Shown here in pieces: positions 47,526 through 58,274 of a stretch of 64,000 nt of DNA. Both the position numbers and the translations under genes were made by a program. The DNA is from Polytrichum commune (lineage: Eukaryota; Streptophyta; Polytrichopsida; Polytrichales; Polytrichaceae): NCBI GenBank assembly GCA_950295325.1, contig OX485806.1, positions 41,850,001-41,914,000 of the forward strand. The letters run 5' to 3'. The stretch's first letter is position 1. Each line of letters opens with the position of its first letter. The notes beneath the pieces are model-generated. The model saw only the letters and a list, made by a program, of their open reading frames with translations. It was not told the DNA's origin and did no database searches.

Positions 47526-49560
47526 CGCTTGACACCCATAGAGCTTTGATAGCCAAAAAAAAAGGTTTAAGAATTTCTGGATTGAGAGACCTAGGGGCTG
47601 TCGGTTCCGACAACGCCCCTAGGCCCTCCAACCAGACCTCACAAACAACACACCTAATCTCTAAACTCATATTCAGACCCCATAAAATGATGCAATATTC
47701 ATTAACCAAACAAGTAACTAGCTTCCTGGACCCATTTCGGACCCCTTAAATGAACCAACATTCATTAACCAAACAAGTAACTAGCTTCCTGGACCCATTA
47801 CAAACCCGTTAAAATGAACCAACATTCATAAACCAAACAAGTAACTAACTTCCTGGGCCCATTTCAGACCCCTTAAAAAAAATGAACCAACATTCATTAA
47901 GCAAACATGTAACTAGCTTCCTGGACCCATTTCAGACCCCTTAAATGAACCAATATTCATGAACCAAACATGTAACTAGCTTCTTGGGCCTATTTCAGAC
48001 CCGTTAAAATGAACCAACATTCATTGACCAAACATGTAACTAGCTTCCTGGGCCCATTTCAGACCCCTTAAATATGAACCAACATTCATTAACCAACCAT
48101 GTAACTAGCTTCTTGGGCCCATTTCAGACCCCTTAAAAATGAACCAACATTCATTAAGCAAACATGTAACTAGCTTCCTGGACCCATTTCAGACCCCTTA
48201 AATGAACCAACATTCATTAACCAAACATGCAACTAGCTACCTGGAGTCATTTCAGACCCTTTAAATGAACCAACATTCATGAACCAAACATGTAACTAGC
48301 TTCTTGGGCCTATTTCAAACCCCTTAAAAATGAACCAACATTCATTAAGCAAACATGTAACTAGCTTCCTGGACCCATTTCAGACCCCTTAAATGAACCA
48401 ATATTCATTAACCAAACAAGTAATTAGCTTCCTAGACCTATTTAGACCCCTTAAATTGATCCAACATTCATTAACCAAACATGTAACTAGCACCCTTGAC
48501 CCATTTCAGACCCCTTAAAATGAACCAACATAGCATTCATGGACCCCATTTCTGACCCTCTAGACACACCCATAGAGCTTTGATAGCATAAAAAAATGGT
48601 TAGAGAATTTGTGGATTGAGAGCCCCAGGGCTGTCGGATCCGACAACGCCCCTAGGCCCTCCAACCAGACCTCACAAAAGCACACCTCATCTCTAAACTC
48701 ATATGCAGACCCCTCATATTGATCCAACATTCATTAACCAAACATGTAACTAGCTTCTTGGGCCCATTTCAAACCCCTTAACGTGAACCAACATTCACTA
48801 ACCAAACAAGTAACTAGCATCCTGGACCCATTACAGACCCCTCAAAATGAACCAACATAGCATTCCTGAACCCCATTTCAGACCCTCTAGACACACCCAT
48901 AGAGCTTTGATAGCAAAAACAAAATGGTTTGAGAATTTCTGGTTTGAGAGACGCAGGGGCTGTTGGATCCAACAACGCCCCTAGGCCCTCCAACCAGACC
49001 TAACAAAATCACACCTAATCTCTAAACTCATATTCAAACCCCTTAAAAATGAACCAACATTCATCAACCAAACATGTAACTAGCTTCTTGAGCCCATTTC
49101 AGACCCCATAAAATGATCCAATATTCATTAACCAAACAAGTAATTAGCTTCCTGGACCTATTTCAGACCCCTTAAAATGAACCAACATTCATTAACCAAC
49201 CATGTAATTAGCTTCTTGGGCCCATTTCAGACCCCTTAAATTGATCCAACATTCATTAAACAAACATGCAACTAGCACACTGGACTCATTTCAGACCCCT
49301 TAAAATTGTCCAACATTCATTAACCAAACATGTAACTAGCACCCTGGATCCATTTCAAACCCCTTAAAATTGTCCAACATTCATTAACCAAACATGTAAC
49401 TAGCACCCTGGACCCATTACAGACCCCTAAAAATGAACCAACATAACATTCATGGACCCCATTTCCGACCTCTAGACACACCCATAAAGCTTTGATAGCA
49501 GAAGATAGCTTTAGATAGCCTATAAGCAACTTAGAGAACAAATAGTTTGATGTAAATGAG
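47526..49560. repeat. ~63-bp minisatellite with higher-order structure inside the methyltransferase gene
   Basis: About 30 units of aaccaacattcattaacc...aacatgtaactagcttcctggacccatttcagacccc are present. They are grouped by a longer interspersed block (gaccctctagacacacccatagagctttgatag...aacgcccctaggccctccaaccagacctcac) near 47520-47660, 48535-48680, 48870-49020 and 49450-49500. The array lies in an intron between methyltransferase exons. About 70 bp containing an exon end and splice donor (ctaacttacc.aaaatcaagcgcttgac) are present on both sides (47455-47525 and 49535-49605), so the array arrived with or caused a duplication. Confidence 0.9.
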
Positions 49561-51559
49561 AACAAAAGATGTCCCAACTAACTTACCAAAAAATCAAGCG
49601 CTTGACAATGTTGTCAGCGCCTTTGACATCCTTCCACAACGTCCCTTTTCCATAGATATCTGACCCTGAAAAATGACCAATGAACGCCTTATCCCAAAGG
49701 CAAATTCGCCACTTCTCCAAGTAATCAGGCAACGAATCAACTTCCACGTCTCCGTCAAGCCCACCCAATGCACTAAGTATATCCGGTAACTCCTTGACCG
49801 CAACATCCTCTAGCTGTGAAAAAATTCAAGGCGAACATGAGAATTGGCACAAAATGAAGAATTGAAAGGTAAGTAAAGAAAAAATGATAGACGTACCCCT
49901 GCCCAGAACGTTGCTTTATTGAGTCAAGATGTCCTCGCTTGCAGGACTTTTGGGAAACCGGATAGCTTCACGATTGAAACTTCCACTGTTCCACCACTTA
50001 AGCCAACGGATTTTATACTCTGGCTCGACAGCGGCAGTGGCAATGAGTTGCAATTTCTCCAATGTCATCTCAATCTTTTGAGAATGGTGGACGCTATAAT
50101 GCCTAGTAATCTGAAACAAATGCAATCAAAATAGAAGGCCAAGTAAATTCGAGAATGTTTTCTGAAAAAATGCTGCAAAGAATGCAAGCAATACGAAAAG
50201 TATAATTCCAAATGGGATGACAAGGAAATTACCTCCTTTAGGAACTGTTTTCCAATGGCAGGGTTTGCGATCGATTGTTGTTTGTTGAACTTGTGCCCAA
50301 GTTCCTCAGTCGTCTTCTTAATCACAGAGTCCAATACATCACTCAACCCCTTCCATGACTACTCATCTAGAGGCACTTCCTCCTTGTAGATTTGGGCTGC
50401 CTCATCTACTGCATCACCTATCTCTTGCTGAACATATATTCTAAATTGTTAGATTATGACTAAAAGCAATGAAAACGAAATAAAGGTTAAAGAATTTGGG
50501 TTTAGGGGCTTACATTGAAAATGAAGGACACCATAAGATCCTAGGTCAGCGGGTACCAAGGGAGCTTGGGGCCTCTGCTCTTGTACAATTGGAATTGCTC
50601 CTCGGTCAATAATGGCTGGTAGTAGCTAAGATCATACGAACCGTATTTTTGGATGCGGTGTAGAGTGTGAACAAGGCTAGTTTTAACGTGCGCGGTTTGG
50701 TTAGCCTTGTTGCGGTTGACACAAATGCCATTAGATGCAAATTAAAAAATAAAGAAAACAACGAATTGAAAAACCATCATACTCACTTGTTGATGTCGTG
50801 CATTGCGTTAAGGACGTCCCCACGCCCACCCGTTATGTCCAAGATGACACATTCGGGGCAACCATGCTTCTCGTACCAGAGTGCATCGTCCTTGTGATCT
50901 GTTTCAATACACTCCTTCCATGCTAGCAAGCGGTGGTTACCATCATACACAAAGAACATACATCCACTGAGGCTCATCAAGTCCTTATCCGCGCGCAAAA
51001 AAGACTCAAACTTATCATTTTCTGCATTCCAAAACTCTCCCCATTCACTTTTGTCTTTGCCAGAAATGAATCGATTCTCTCCACTCTCATTTGCAGTAGA
51101 CACATACAAAGTGGCAGACCCAGCACGGTATCCAAATTGAAATGCCGCCATTAGTTTTTAACGTCGCTTCGGAGCGTTGGGCGAACCAATGGCATGTGAA
51201 CCAGCGTGCAGAGGGGGATTCTCATAGAGGACTTTTCGGCCGGTTGTATTTTCATGCCCTCAACAACTGAAAAGCTATCTTTCTTTAAATTATGGCGAAT
51301 GCAATACTCCATTGCACGGACACCCACATCCAACTCTGGAGGTGAACCACCTAGTGGCATGACGGGTGTCTGCGGTTCGCTACTTCATGGTGCAAGACTA
51401 GTGTTTTCAGCACATGACAACGGAGACTCTTGCTCCCTATGCTCTTCAACACTAACCCCAACATCCAATGACTCTCCATCCGCACCCATCTCAACGATCT
51501 GCAGATTAGCAATTATTTGCAAACATTAGAAGCAGTCAATTGAACACCCTTATAGAGGA

Positions 51560-51660
51560 CCCATTAAGCAAAACATCCACCACACAATGAACCAACATAA
51601 CATTCCTGGACCCCATTTCAGACCCTCTAGACACACCCACAGACCTTTGATAGAAGGAAA
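51560..51660. repeat. Stray unit of the 63-bp minisatellite at the SWIM gene start
   Basis: aatgaaccaacataacattcctggaccccatttcagaccctctagacacacccacagacctttgatag matches the array block at 48850-48910 almost exactly. It replaces the 5' region that alpha's SWIM gene has, so beta's apparent start codon at 51587 lies in repeat DNA and is unlikely to be the original start. Confidence 0.85.
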
Positions 51661-54400
51661 AAAATGGTGTACCGCCTCACCCTTCACCGCAGATGTTGAT
51701 CCCCCAGCTGGGTCATCTCTCGTTTGTAAGGTCTGTAAGACACCACCCTACTGTCTTGATACTTGCCAACCCAAGATGTACTATGTTCTTGGCAAAGGTG
51801 ATATGACCCGTGCATGCATCCATATGGGTCATCACCATCACCCCGTTTCGCAAGGTGTCTGTAGAGAGTCTAAGGTTGAAATTCATGATCTCATTGGTAG
51901 GGAAGTTGAGAGGACTCCCACCGCCACCAACTCTGCCATTGCATTGGCTGTAAGTAAAGAGTTCTTGGCCAAGTACCTTCTATGCACGGGATCTGAGCCC
52001 AATAAGGTTATGGACCTCGAGTCCATGAAGTTTGTCATGGACAGGTACCAACACCTCAACACCCCGAGTATTCGAAACACGGTCACTTCCTTCAAGCGCA
52101 TTGGGCAAGGGGGGATCATTGACAGCATCACCGGACTCAGAGGTCATAGCAGTTGGTCCTATGTGCAAGAAAACAAATTCCCAGGCCAGGGAAAGCTGTT
52201 GGAGAAAGTCTACGTGTTCAAGATGTCCGAGGTGGGCCCTGGGTCTGGAGTTGACCTTGTCATGAGAATGCAACCACACGGTGACTTGCACGATGCTTGG
52301 GTCATGTTCGACCATGTCAAGCGTGTCAAGGGGTGGACAACCATGGCTTGTCATGTCTATGACTTGGCCTACTGCCGAGTTATGACTATTGCAGTATGTG
52401 ATATGCAGTCTGAGGATGTCACGGCGCAGAGCCTTCTTTGGCATGGGCTCAATGAAGTTATGGACAGACATGGCATTGCTAAAGTTAACTTCAAAGGGTT
52501 CATGGCGGACAGTGCACAAGCCAATTGGAATGCAGTTAGGATTATCTATGCAAGTGGTGATCCCAAGGTTCCTATGGAGTCTCGCGAGAGGACATGTCTA
52601 TTGCACTGGACAGTGTCTATGGAGCGCCACACCGCCACCCACATCAAGCCCGACCTCCAACAACAACACAAGTTGTTATGCAAGCAGTACAAAGATGCCA
52701 AGACTCCCGAGCAGTCCGAGTCCTGTTATCTTGCCATCCGGGCTTGGTGGCTTTCATCCGGAGCTGCATCCAAGGAAGGAATCAGGGACCTTGATACATG
52801 GCTTGCATTCTGGCACTTTCGTTACCGTCAATGGGGTGGTTTCATGCAACTAGTGAGTATACCATCCACTTTCTGCTTTGTTTTTTTATGTCAATTTTTT
52901 TTTGGTTTTTTTTGGTGTTTTTGCTATCATATTGGGCTTTTACCCATATTTTGTGCAAAGCGTACTCACTATATTTCATTGACTTCTCTCAGAATTTCAC
53001 AGATTTTGAGTTCGCAGAGATGCCATCTTGCAACCTCTCTGAGACAGTCCATAACAAATGGCTTCAGCAGTCTGGAAACCGTGGCTATGATCTATATGTT
53101 GCGACCGTGGATGATTTCGTGAGGGCGTTCATGCAATGTATGAACTACTACGCCTACTTGAAGGGTGATCCCTCTGGTACTGGCCCAGGAAAATAAGAAC
53201 TCCGCCTTCGTGCTGCACAACGATCCGGTGACGCCAAGAGAATTGTTGCAGCCCTCGAGCACATGCCTGGAGCAGAGCATTGGTGCACCCGCAAACCCCA
53301 ACTCGAAGGAGAGGAGGTCTTTGGCACCGCCAAGCGCAAACTTGATATGTCCCCTGGTTCTGATCAGGATTCACATAGACCTGACAAGGTCAGCTTCTCT
53401 CATCCACGAGTGAACACTAGGTCAACTAAGGCACATACCGATTCTGCCACACCATCAGACCAGCCCCTAACACAATCACTGGAGAAATCGATTCCACAAC
53501 GGGTCACCCACGTCAATAACATTCAGGAGACCCACTGCGATGTCTCCAAGTGGCACATTTCTAGACTGCCCAAGACTTCCGCCAAGGCCTGCTTTGCCAT
53601 GCAAGCTCACACAAAGACCAAGTGCACCCAGAAGATCGTTCGGCATGGTAAAAATACTCCAGCCCCTACGTACGCTGGCTACATGCGCGACTACAAGAAG
53701 AACAAGGAATTCTTGACACAGTTCTTCTTCTGCAACGACGACATTGAGAGATGTGTCAAAGGCACTAGGAGGAAGTGGGTGCAGCATCGTCCGGATGTCC
53801 CGGACGTCTGGCGTCCTCATTGGGACAAACCTCACTCTTCAGGAGGTTCTGGCCCTTGAAGAAGCGGGATTCCAACTTCAACAGCGTGAAGATGTGTCAC
53901 CCAGAAGACTCTTCAGTGACTCCTCCAATGTTGCCTCATCCATGGCCGAACTCCCTACCCCGGCCCAAGCCGATCAATACCCTACTCTCAAGTTTGGAAA
54001 GAAGATTCGGCGCAGCAACAACGGACCATGCGTCCAACAACGCAACAAGTGGGAGTCCGCCCTCAACGTGGACGGACAAATCACCTCCGTCACAATGATA
54101 CCCCACCCAGGGATCGGGTGCATCATTCTCTTCCAGTCTCGGAAGTAGGCTAAGATTGAGGAGTACCGTATCACTATCAGCACCTTCCCATCTTGTACAT
54201 GCCCGGATTTCGTGGAGATGTCAGCAAGAGCACTTGGGAAGCGGCGCACTTGGGTAAACTGCAAGCACTTGTACTTCATTTTTCGTGTTACCTGCAACTT
54301 GGACCAATACCAAGAAACTTTCATCCATGCTCCGAGCCTTAGTTTCAATGAAGTGAAGCACCTCCTCGAAAGTGGCATCATGAAGCATGTGGGACCTTAG
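51587..54400 (+). pseudogene. SWIM zinc-finger, MULE-like transposase gene, beta copy
   Basis: Real homology begins near 51690 (CKVCKTPPY Cys pair, RACIHMGHHHHP). The core has VMFDHVKRVKGWTTMACHVYD (52300), AVCDMQSEDVT (52395), NFKGFMADSAQANWNAVR (52488), ERTCLLHW, WWLSSGAASKEG and LAFWHFRYRQWGGFMQ, then an intron, MPSCNLSETVHNKWLQQ, KWHISRLPKTSAKAC, EVLALEEAGFQL and a SWIM finger CTCPDF...WVNCKHLYFIF (54195-54280). The acidic residues in MFDH, CDMQSED and ADSAQ are candidates for the DDE-type site; this is inferred. Breaks: TAA at 53194-53196, a one-base shift near 53810, and TAG at 54146-54148. The last also occurs at the same codon in alpha. The true N-terminus is missing. The best surviving copy of the pair. 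Confidence 0.85.
52853..52992 (+). other. Intron in beta SWIM gene
   Basis: The donor GTGAGTATAC follows GGFMQL, and the pyrimidine-rich acceptor gacttctctcag precedes NFTDFEFAEMPSCN. Length 140 bp, phase 0. It is at the same position as alpha's intron. Reading through it gives an artificial 511-residue frame from 51587 to 53122. Confidence 0.88.
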
Positions 54401-54947
54401 CGTGGATCCCTAGAGGAGCTAGGCTGCCCCCCCCCCCTTATTTATAAGTTCACGCTAAGTATTTTCTATTGCGTTGAGTATACCATAGTACGAGTTCGCT
54501 CTGAAAATATCATTGATATATCAGGCCTATCATTATCTACACGATTTGAATTGTATTCGTTTATAAATATTTATAAAGGTTTATAAATATTTATGGGTCT
54601 CTTCTTCCAACGGTAGTTTTAGATGTTATTGAATGGTACGAGTCTTGCTACTTTGCTTGAATGCTTGAATCTTATGACTTAGAGTTTTCTCTCACGTTGT
54701 GACCTTAGCCTATGATTAAGCGGTTGTTACCATAATATGGATAGTCAAAAGTTTCCTGGTTTGATTAGATCATGTGAACTAGTCGCTCTGAAAGGAACCC
54801 TATAACCAAGTCTCTGTCCTTAAAGCCCCCAAAATTTGCACGGAAATAGGTCTAGCTTTTTTACTAAAAAAAAATGTCCCACGATTTTCTCTATTTTAAA
54901 TTCCAAATTTAGAAATTATATTCATATAATTGGAAAGTGTTGATTTT
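54401..54947. other. 3' region of the beta SWIM gene
   Basis: No further gene. A poly-C run (54430-54438) and a ttataaatatttataaagg repeat (54560-54595) are seen. It leads into the right terminal repeat. Confidence 0.5.
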
Positions 54948-55001
54948 TTTCTGCTCACCGCTCACCGCTCGCGTCCCACCGCTCACACGGTAGCGTCGTT
55001 G
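54948..55001. repeat. Right terminal inverted repeat of beta
   Basis: It reads ttttctgctcaccgctcacc...gctcacacggtagcgtcgttg, the inverse of 44422-44475. The direct repeat TGTCGCGACCC follows immediately at 55002-55012. Confidence 0.82.
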
Positions 55002-55648
55002 TGTCGCGACCCTTGCTAATTTTCTTTAACTTAGCTTGACCACCTCCCAACTCTAGCAAGTGCCACGAACGCTAACCTGCACATTCCATGCACATACATG
55101 GTTAGCTCCCAATACCGCGGACCTTCAAGCTCATAGCTTGGTGACCAAACACTCCTACACATGCATTCGGGACTCCCCCCTTAGTAGGTAGCCAATGGCT
55201 AAGGTGGACTTCCCTCCATGGAGGTTCATTCTTGAGTTGATCATTGTGTTGCCAAAATAACACTACAACTATCCAGAGCAAATTGTTAAGTATGCTCCGG
55301 GGGGGGGGCGGTCAGCTAAGCCACCTCACTCATATAAGCATCGAGGACTTTGTGAGGGGCCCCTATTCAACCGTCAAATACCCTTTTGTTTCTCTACAAC
55401 GATTGGGGCCAACTAGACATTTTCCCTTAGTCGCTGGGGCTAAAACCCCCCAGCAGCTTCAGACCATCATAACTTCTACATATGATGTAAGATACTATCA
55501 AGCAATCATTCTATTGCCATCTATTCTTTACATAGATGCCGATAAACCCCTCATTTGCGCAAGTATTGAGGAAGTTATGGCTGTTCAAACCTAGGCAGTC
55601 CCGGGCGCCACTCCCAGGCCAGTGTTGTCCCAAGACAACACCTATCAA
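55002..55648 (-). mobile_element. Partial LTR Y (reverse)
   Basis: It starts TGTCGCGACCCTTGC and follows reversed Y to the ccaggccagtgttgtcccaagacaac block, then stops. The 5' part of the LTR is missing. Its first 11 bases are the right-hand direct repeat of element beta, so beta inserted at the very end of this LTR. It has a G8 run near 55301. Confidence 0.85.
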
Positions 55649-56079
55649 CGTGGATTGAGAATTAGGGTAGGAATGAGGACCAGGGTGATGTGTGCTAGGT
55701 AGAAAATTACTTAGTTGATAATTCAACAATTAGTGAGATTGATATAAACGGCATGAACAAGCTAATGTGTAATTAACATTGGTTCAAGGCCATTAGGGTA
55801 CTGTGTGAGTGAGTGATTAGATTGGTAGGGTAAGTTATGAGGCTCAAGAGCAACATGGATTCCTAATGGGTAATTGTGTGTAAGACTGACCATAGAGTAG
55901 TGGAGTATTTATGAATACTTGAACCTTTAGGATATTGAATAAAAGGTTGTGTGTTAAATGTTCATATTTTGGGAGCATTGGGAGTTGGGGCACAAGGCTA
56001 AGGGAGTTAAGCGAGTACATGCGAACCATGGGCTCTCACCTGGACTACGACATATAAGGGTGGGGGTTTATGGCTGACA
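55649..56079 (+). mobile_element. 3' end of an A-type LTR
   Basis: The end ctcacctggactacgacatataagggtgggggtttatggctgaca matches the end of element A's LTR at 21638-21682 (cacctggactacaacgcataag...ggctgaca). The 5' part is absent. Confidence 0.8.
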
Positions 56080-56099
56080 ACATCGGAATAATATTTTAT

Positions 56100-56770
56100 G
56101 TTCATATGTTTGCCGCTGATGTGCAACCTTATATCTAAGGTGCCTTTCAAGTATTGTATAATTTGCTTGACCGCTATCTAATGCATCGAACCTAGTTTCG
56201 ACATAAACCGGCTACCACACCTATCACAAATGCAACATCCGGTTTTGTGGCACCATTGCGTACATCAATGACCCAACGCCTATTGGTACAAAATTTCCCT
56301 CATTTCGTACAAATGCCCATTGTGATATTGCTCCAAAACCTTTGGCAACGAGGTCTTCGCATTGAGCAGGGTTTCGAGAGATTTGCAATTACCCATGCCA
56401 AATTGCTCTAATATACTTTTGATGTAGCTTCATTGATGCATGGTAATGGTGCAGGTCCTCCTATCCCTTTCAAAATGTACTCCGAGAAAAAAATGCAACT
56501 CGCCAAGGTCACTCATTTTGAATTTGTGCTTGAGGCTAGATTTCAACTCGTTGATCATGTCCAAATTACATGCCAAAAATATTGAGGTTGTTTACATATA
56601 TGATTATAAATACAATGTAATGGCAAGTTTGCAAATCATACTACAAATGATCCATATGGTTTTTTATTAAACATTTTCTTACAAAAATATGTGAAATGCA
56701 TTTATACCACGTTCTTCCAAATTGTTTAAATCCGTAGAACAATGTCTTCAACTTGCTTGGCCTAGCCAAT
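56100..56770 (-). pseudogene. Ty1/copia pol remnant, second copy
   Basis: The stretch at 56425-56660 (cttcattgatgcatggtaatgg...acatatatgattata) repeats 57220-57450, part of the reverse transcriptase region of the neighbouring copia fragment. The sequence 56150-56300, minus strand, fits the region before copia RNase H (e.g. ...GCCKPDVAFVI-like order), but is full of stops. Low coding value. Confidence 0.55.
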
Positions 56771-56963
56771 TATTGGAAAATGAGAGTAGGAAACAAAGAG
56801 ACCAACATAGGAAGGTAAAACACAATGCACAAGGAATGCATATATTGGAGAGAGTGATTAGCTCCTCCTCTTATGCCTTTATTTATATGTGTAGATTATG
56901 ACCAGTGTTGACAACCCATATAGGACAATGTCACCAATGTAACCTAACACTATTTTCCAATAC
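56771..56963 (-). mobile_element. Copia-type 3' LTR with adjacent polypurine tract
   Basis: In minus orientation the polypurine tract aaaagaggag is followed by TATTGGAAAATAGTGTTAGG and, 190 bp later, by cctactctcattttccaata. It directly follows the RNase H fragment at 56950-57210, the normal order RNase H - polypurine tract - 3' LTR. A paralogous LTR lies at 58752-58947. Confidence 0.75.
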
Positions 56964-57565
56964 TCCTCTTTTGCGAGGTGACATTGTAGTCCAACCTAAT
57001 TATTTCATTTAACAACTCATGCCTATCTCTCGCTAAAGCCTTTGTTAGAATATCCGCTATCATATATTGTGTTGGACAATGTTCTAGTCCTATAACCTTG
57101 TTTTCAGTATTCTCTCTAATAAAATGATGTTGCACATCGATATGTTTTGACCGATCATGGTTGGTGGGGGTTTCGATGCATTTGTAATCACCTATGCCAA
57201 ATCGTTCCAAAATGGTTTCAATGTAGCTTCATTGATGCATGGTAATGATGCGGGTCCCCCTATTCCTCTCAAAATGAATTCCAAAAAAAAAATGCTTACC
57301 AAAACTCGCCAAGGTCACTCATCTTGATTTCACGCTCGAGGCTAGATTTCAACTCGTTGTTCAAGTCTACATTGCTTGCCAAAATGATGAAGTCGTTTAC
57401 ATATATGATTACAATCACAGTATAGTCGCAAGTTTGTAAAACATACAATGAGAGGTCCACATGGCTCCTCGTAAAGCCTTTATTCACAAAAATATGTGAA
57501 TGCCCTCGTACCATGCTTCTCCGATTCACTTCAATTTGTAGAGCGTTTTCTTCAACTTGCATACA
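56964..57565 (-). pseudogene. Ty1/copia reverse transcriptase / RNase H fragment
   Basis: 57296-57562 encodes DLSLYVLQTCDYTVIVIIYVND, the copia reverse transcriptase active-site block with YVND where YVDD is usual, then the end of the palm domain. 56950-57210 encodes [18 protein letters not shown] and [16 protein letters not shown], the copia RNase H C-terminus. About 85 bp out of frame separates them. The rest of pol is missing. The Asp to Asn change at the active site and the breaks make it non-functional. Confidence 0.85.
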
Positions 57566-57569
57566 ACTT

Positions 57570-58274
57570 TGGCAATTTGAGTGGGGCGTTGTCCCGGGAC
57601 TACATCAGTGGCCTGGCGGTGGCTCCCGGGACTGCCAAGGTTTGAATAGGCATAACTTCCTCAATACTTGCCCAAATAGGGAAAGTGATGGGTCCATTAT
57701 CATCTATGTGGCACATACATGAGGATGCAGTGGTAGCTTGTTAGCAATAGAAATCATATAAGGAAGTTATGGTGTTCTGAAGCTAGTGGGGCTTCTAGCC
57801 CCAACGGCTAAGGGGAAAATGTCTATTTGGCCCCAACTCTTGGTAGAGAGACAAAAGGTTTCTTGACAGTGGTGTAGGGGCCCCGCCTAGTGTCCAAGAG
57901 GCTTATATGAGTAAGGTGGTGTGGCCTCACGCACCCGAAGATGAACGGCACCGCCTTCATGGGCTTTGGCCCAATGTGAGGGCATAATTGCCTAGTGTGA
58001 TTTGGGTTGTCGTAGTGGTGCTCCGGCTACGCGATGATCAACATAAGATTGAATTTCCATGAATGAAAGTCCATATCTAAGAATTTATTATCGATGAAGG
58101 GATGAATACCAAAAGCAAACTAAGAGGGTTGGTTCCCATCCTATGATTTTATAAGGTCCGAGGGATAAATAGCTAATCATTGGCATGGTGGAATGCAATG
58201 GGTTAACATTCATCAACCTTGTTAGAAATGAAAATGGTCAGGATGGCTAAAAAGAGCTAGCCAGGGTTGCAATA
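57570..58274 (+). mobile_element. LTR Y (5' LTR of an internal-containing copy)
   Basis: It begins in the Y interior (gcaatttgagtggggcgttgtcccgggac) and runs to the 3' terminus agccagggttgcaata. It is the only Y copy followed by internal retrotransposon sequence. Confidence 0.82.

Larger units (their letters stand above)
45535..51510 (-). pseudogene. ParB-like / permuted N4/N6-type DNA methyltransferase gene, beta copy
   Basis: Exons I can place on the minus strand: 50787-51510 (IPLCTLVHMPLVRP, then FVYDGNHRLLAWKECIE, the ParB/Srx signature), about 50514-50708, 50233-50427, 49897-50110 (RWLKWWNSG), 49587-49813 (LPDYLEKWRICLWDKAF), about 47300-47450, 46208-47275 (AHLVIADIPENLP in the place of motif IV DPPY; GALLLFHPDDNG), 45911-46118 (motif I) and 45535-45813 (acidic Ser-rich tail). 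Motif I, VVVDVNVGVG|TSIHACR, follows motif IV, the circularly permuted order. Donors such as GTGAGT, GTAAGC and GTACGT are clear. Breaks: TGA at 51385-51387, a T5 run shift at 51155-51159, TAG at 50541-50543, another stop near 50362, and a shift near 46437. DIPE instead of DPPY makes catalytic activity doubtful. Nuclear action on DNA is inferred. Confidence 0.72.
44422..55001. mobile_element. Element beta: 10.6-kb MULE-like transposon carrying a DNA methyltransferase gene
   Basis: It is bounded by an identical 11-bp direct repeat and by inverted repeats. The left end reads GCTACGATGTGAGCGGTG from 44428, and the right end, reversed, reads GCTACCGTGTGAGCGGTG from 54994; both continue with gtgagcgg words and gtgagcagaaaa. 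Cargo: a minus-strand ParB-methyltransferase gene (45535-51510) and a plus-strand SWIM transposase gene (51587-54400), separated by only about 100 to 200 bp. Element alpha repeats this layout. Both genes carry a few stops and frameshifts, so this copy is probably no longer autonomous, but introns, motifs and borders are well preserved. Confidence 0.82.

Noticed and set aside
51587..53122. Single 511-codon frame as the complete SWIM protein
   Set aside because: It starts in minisatellite DNA and reads through an intron with conserved splice sites; the real product would splice at 52852/52993.
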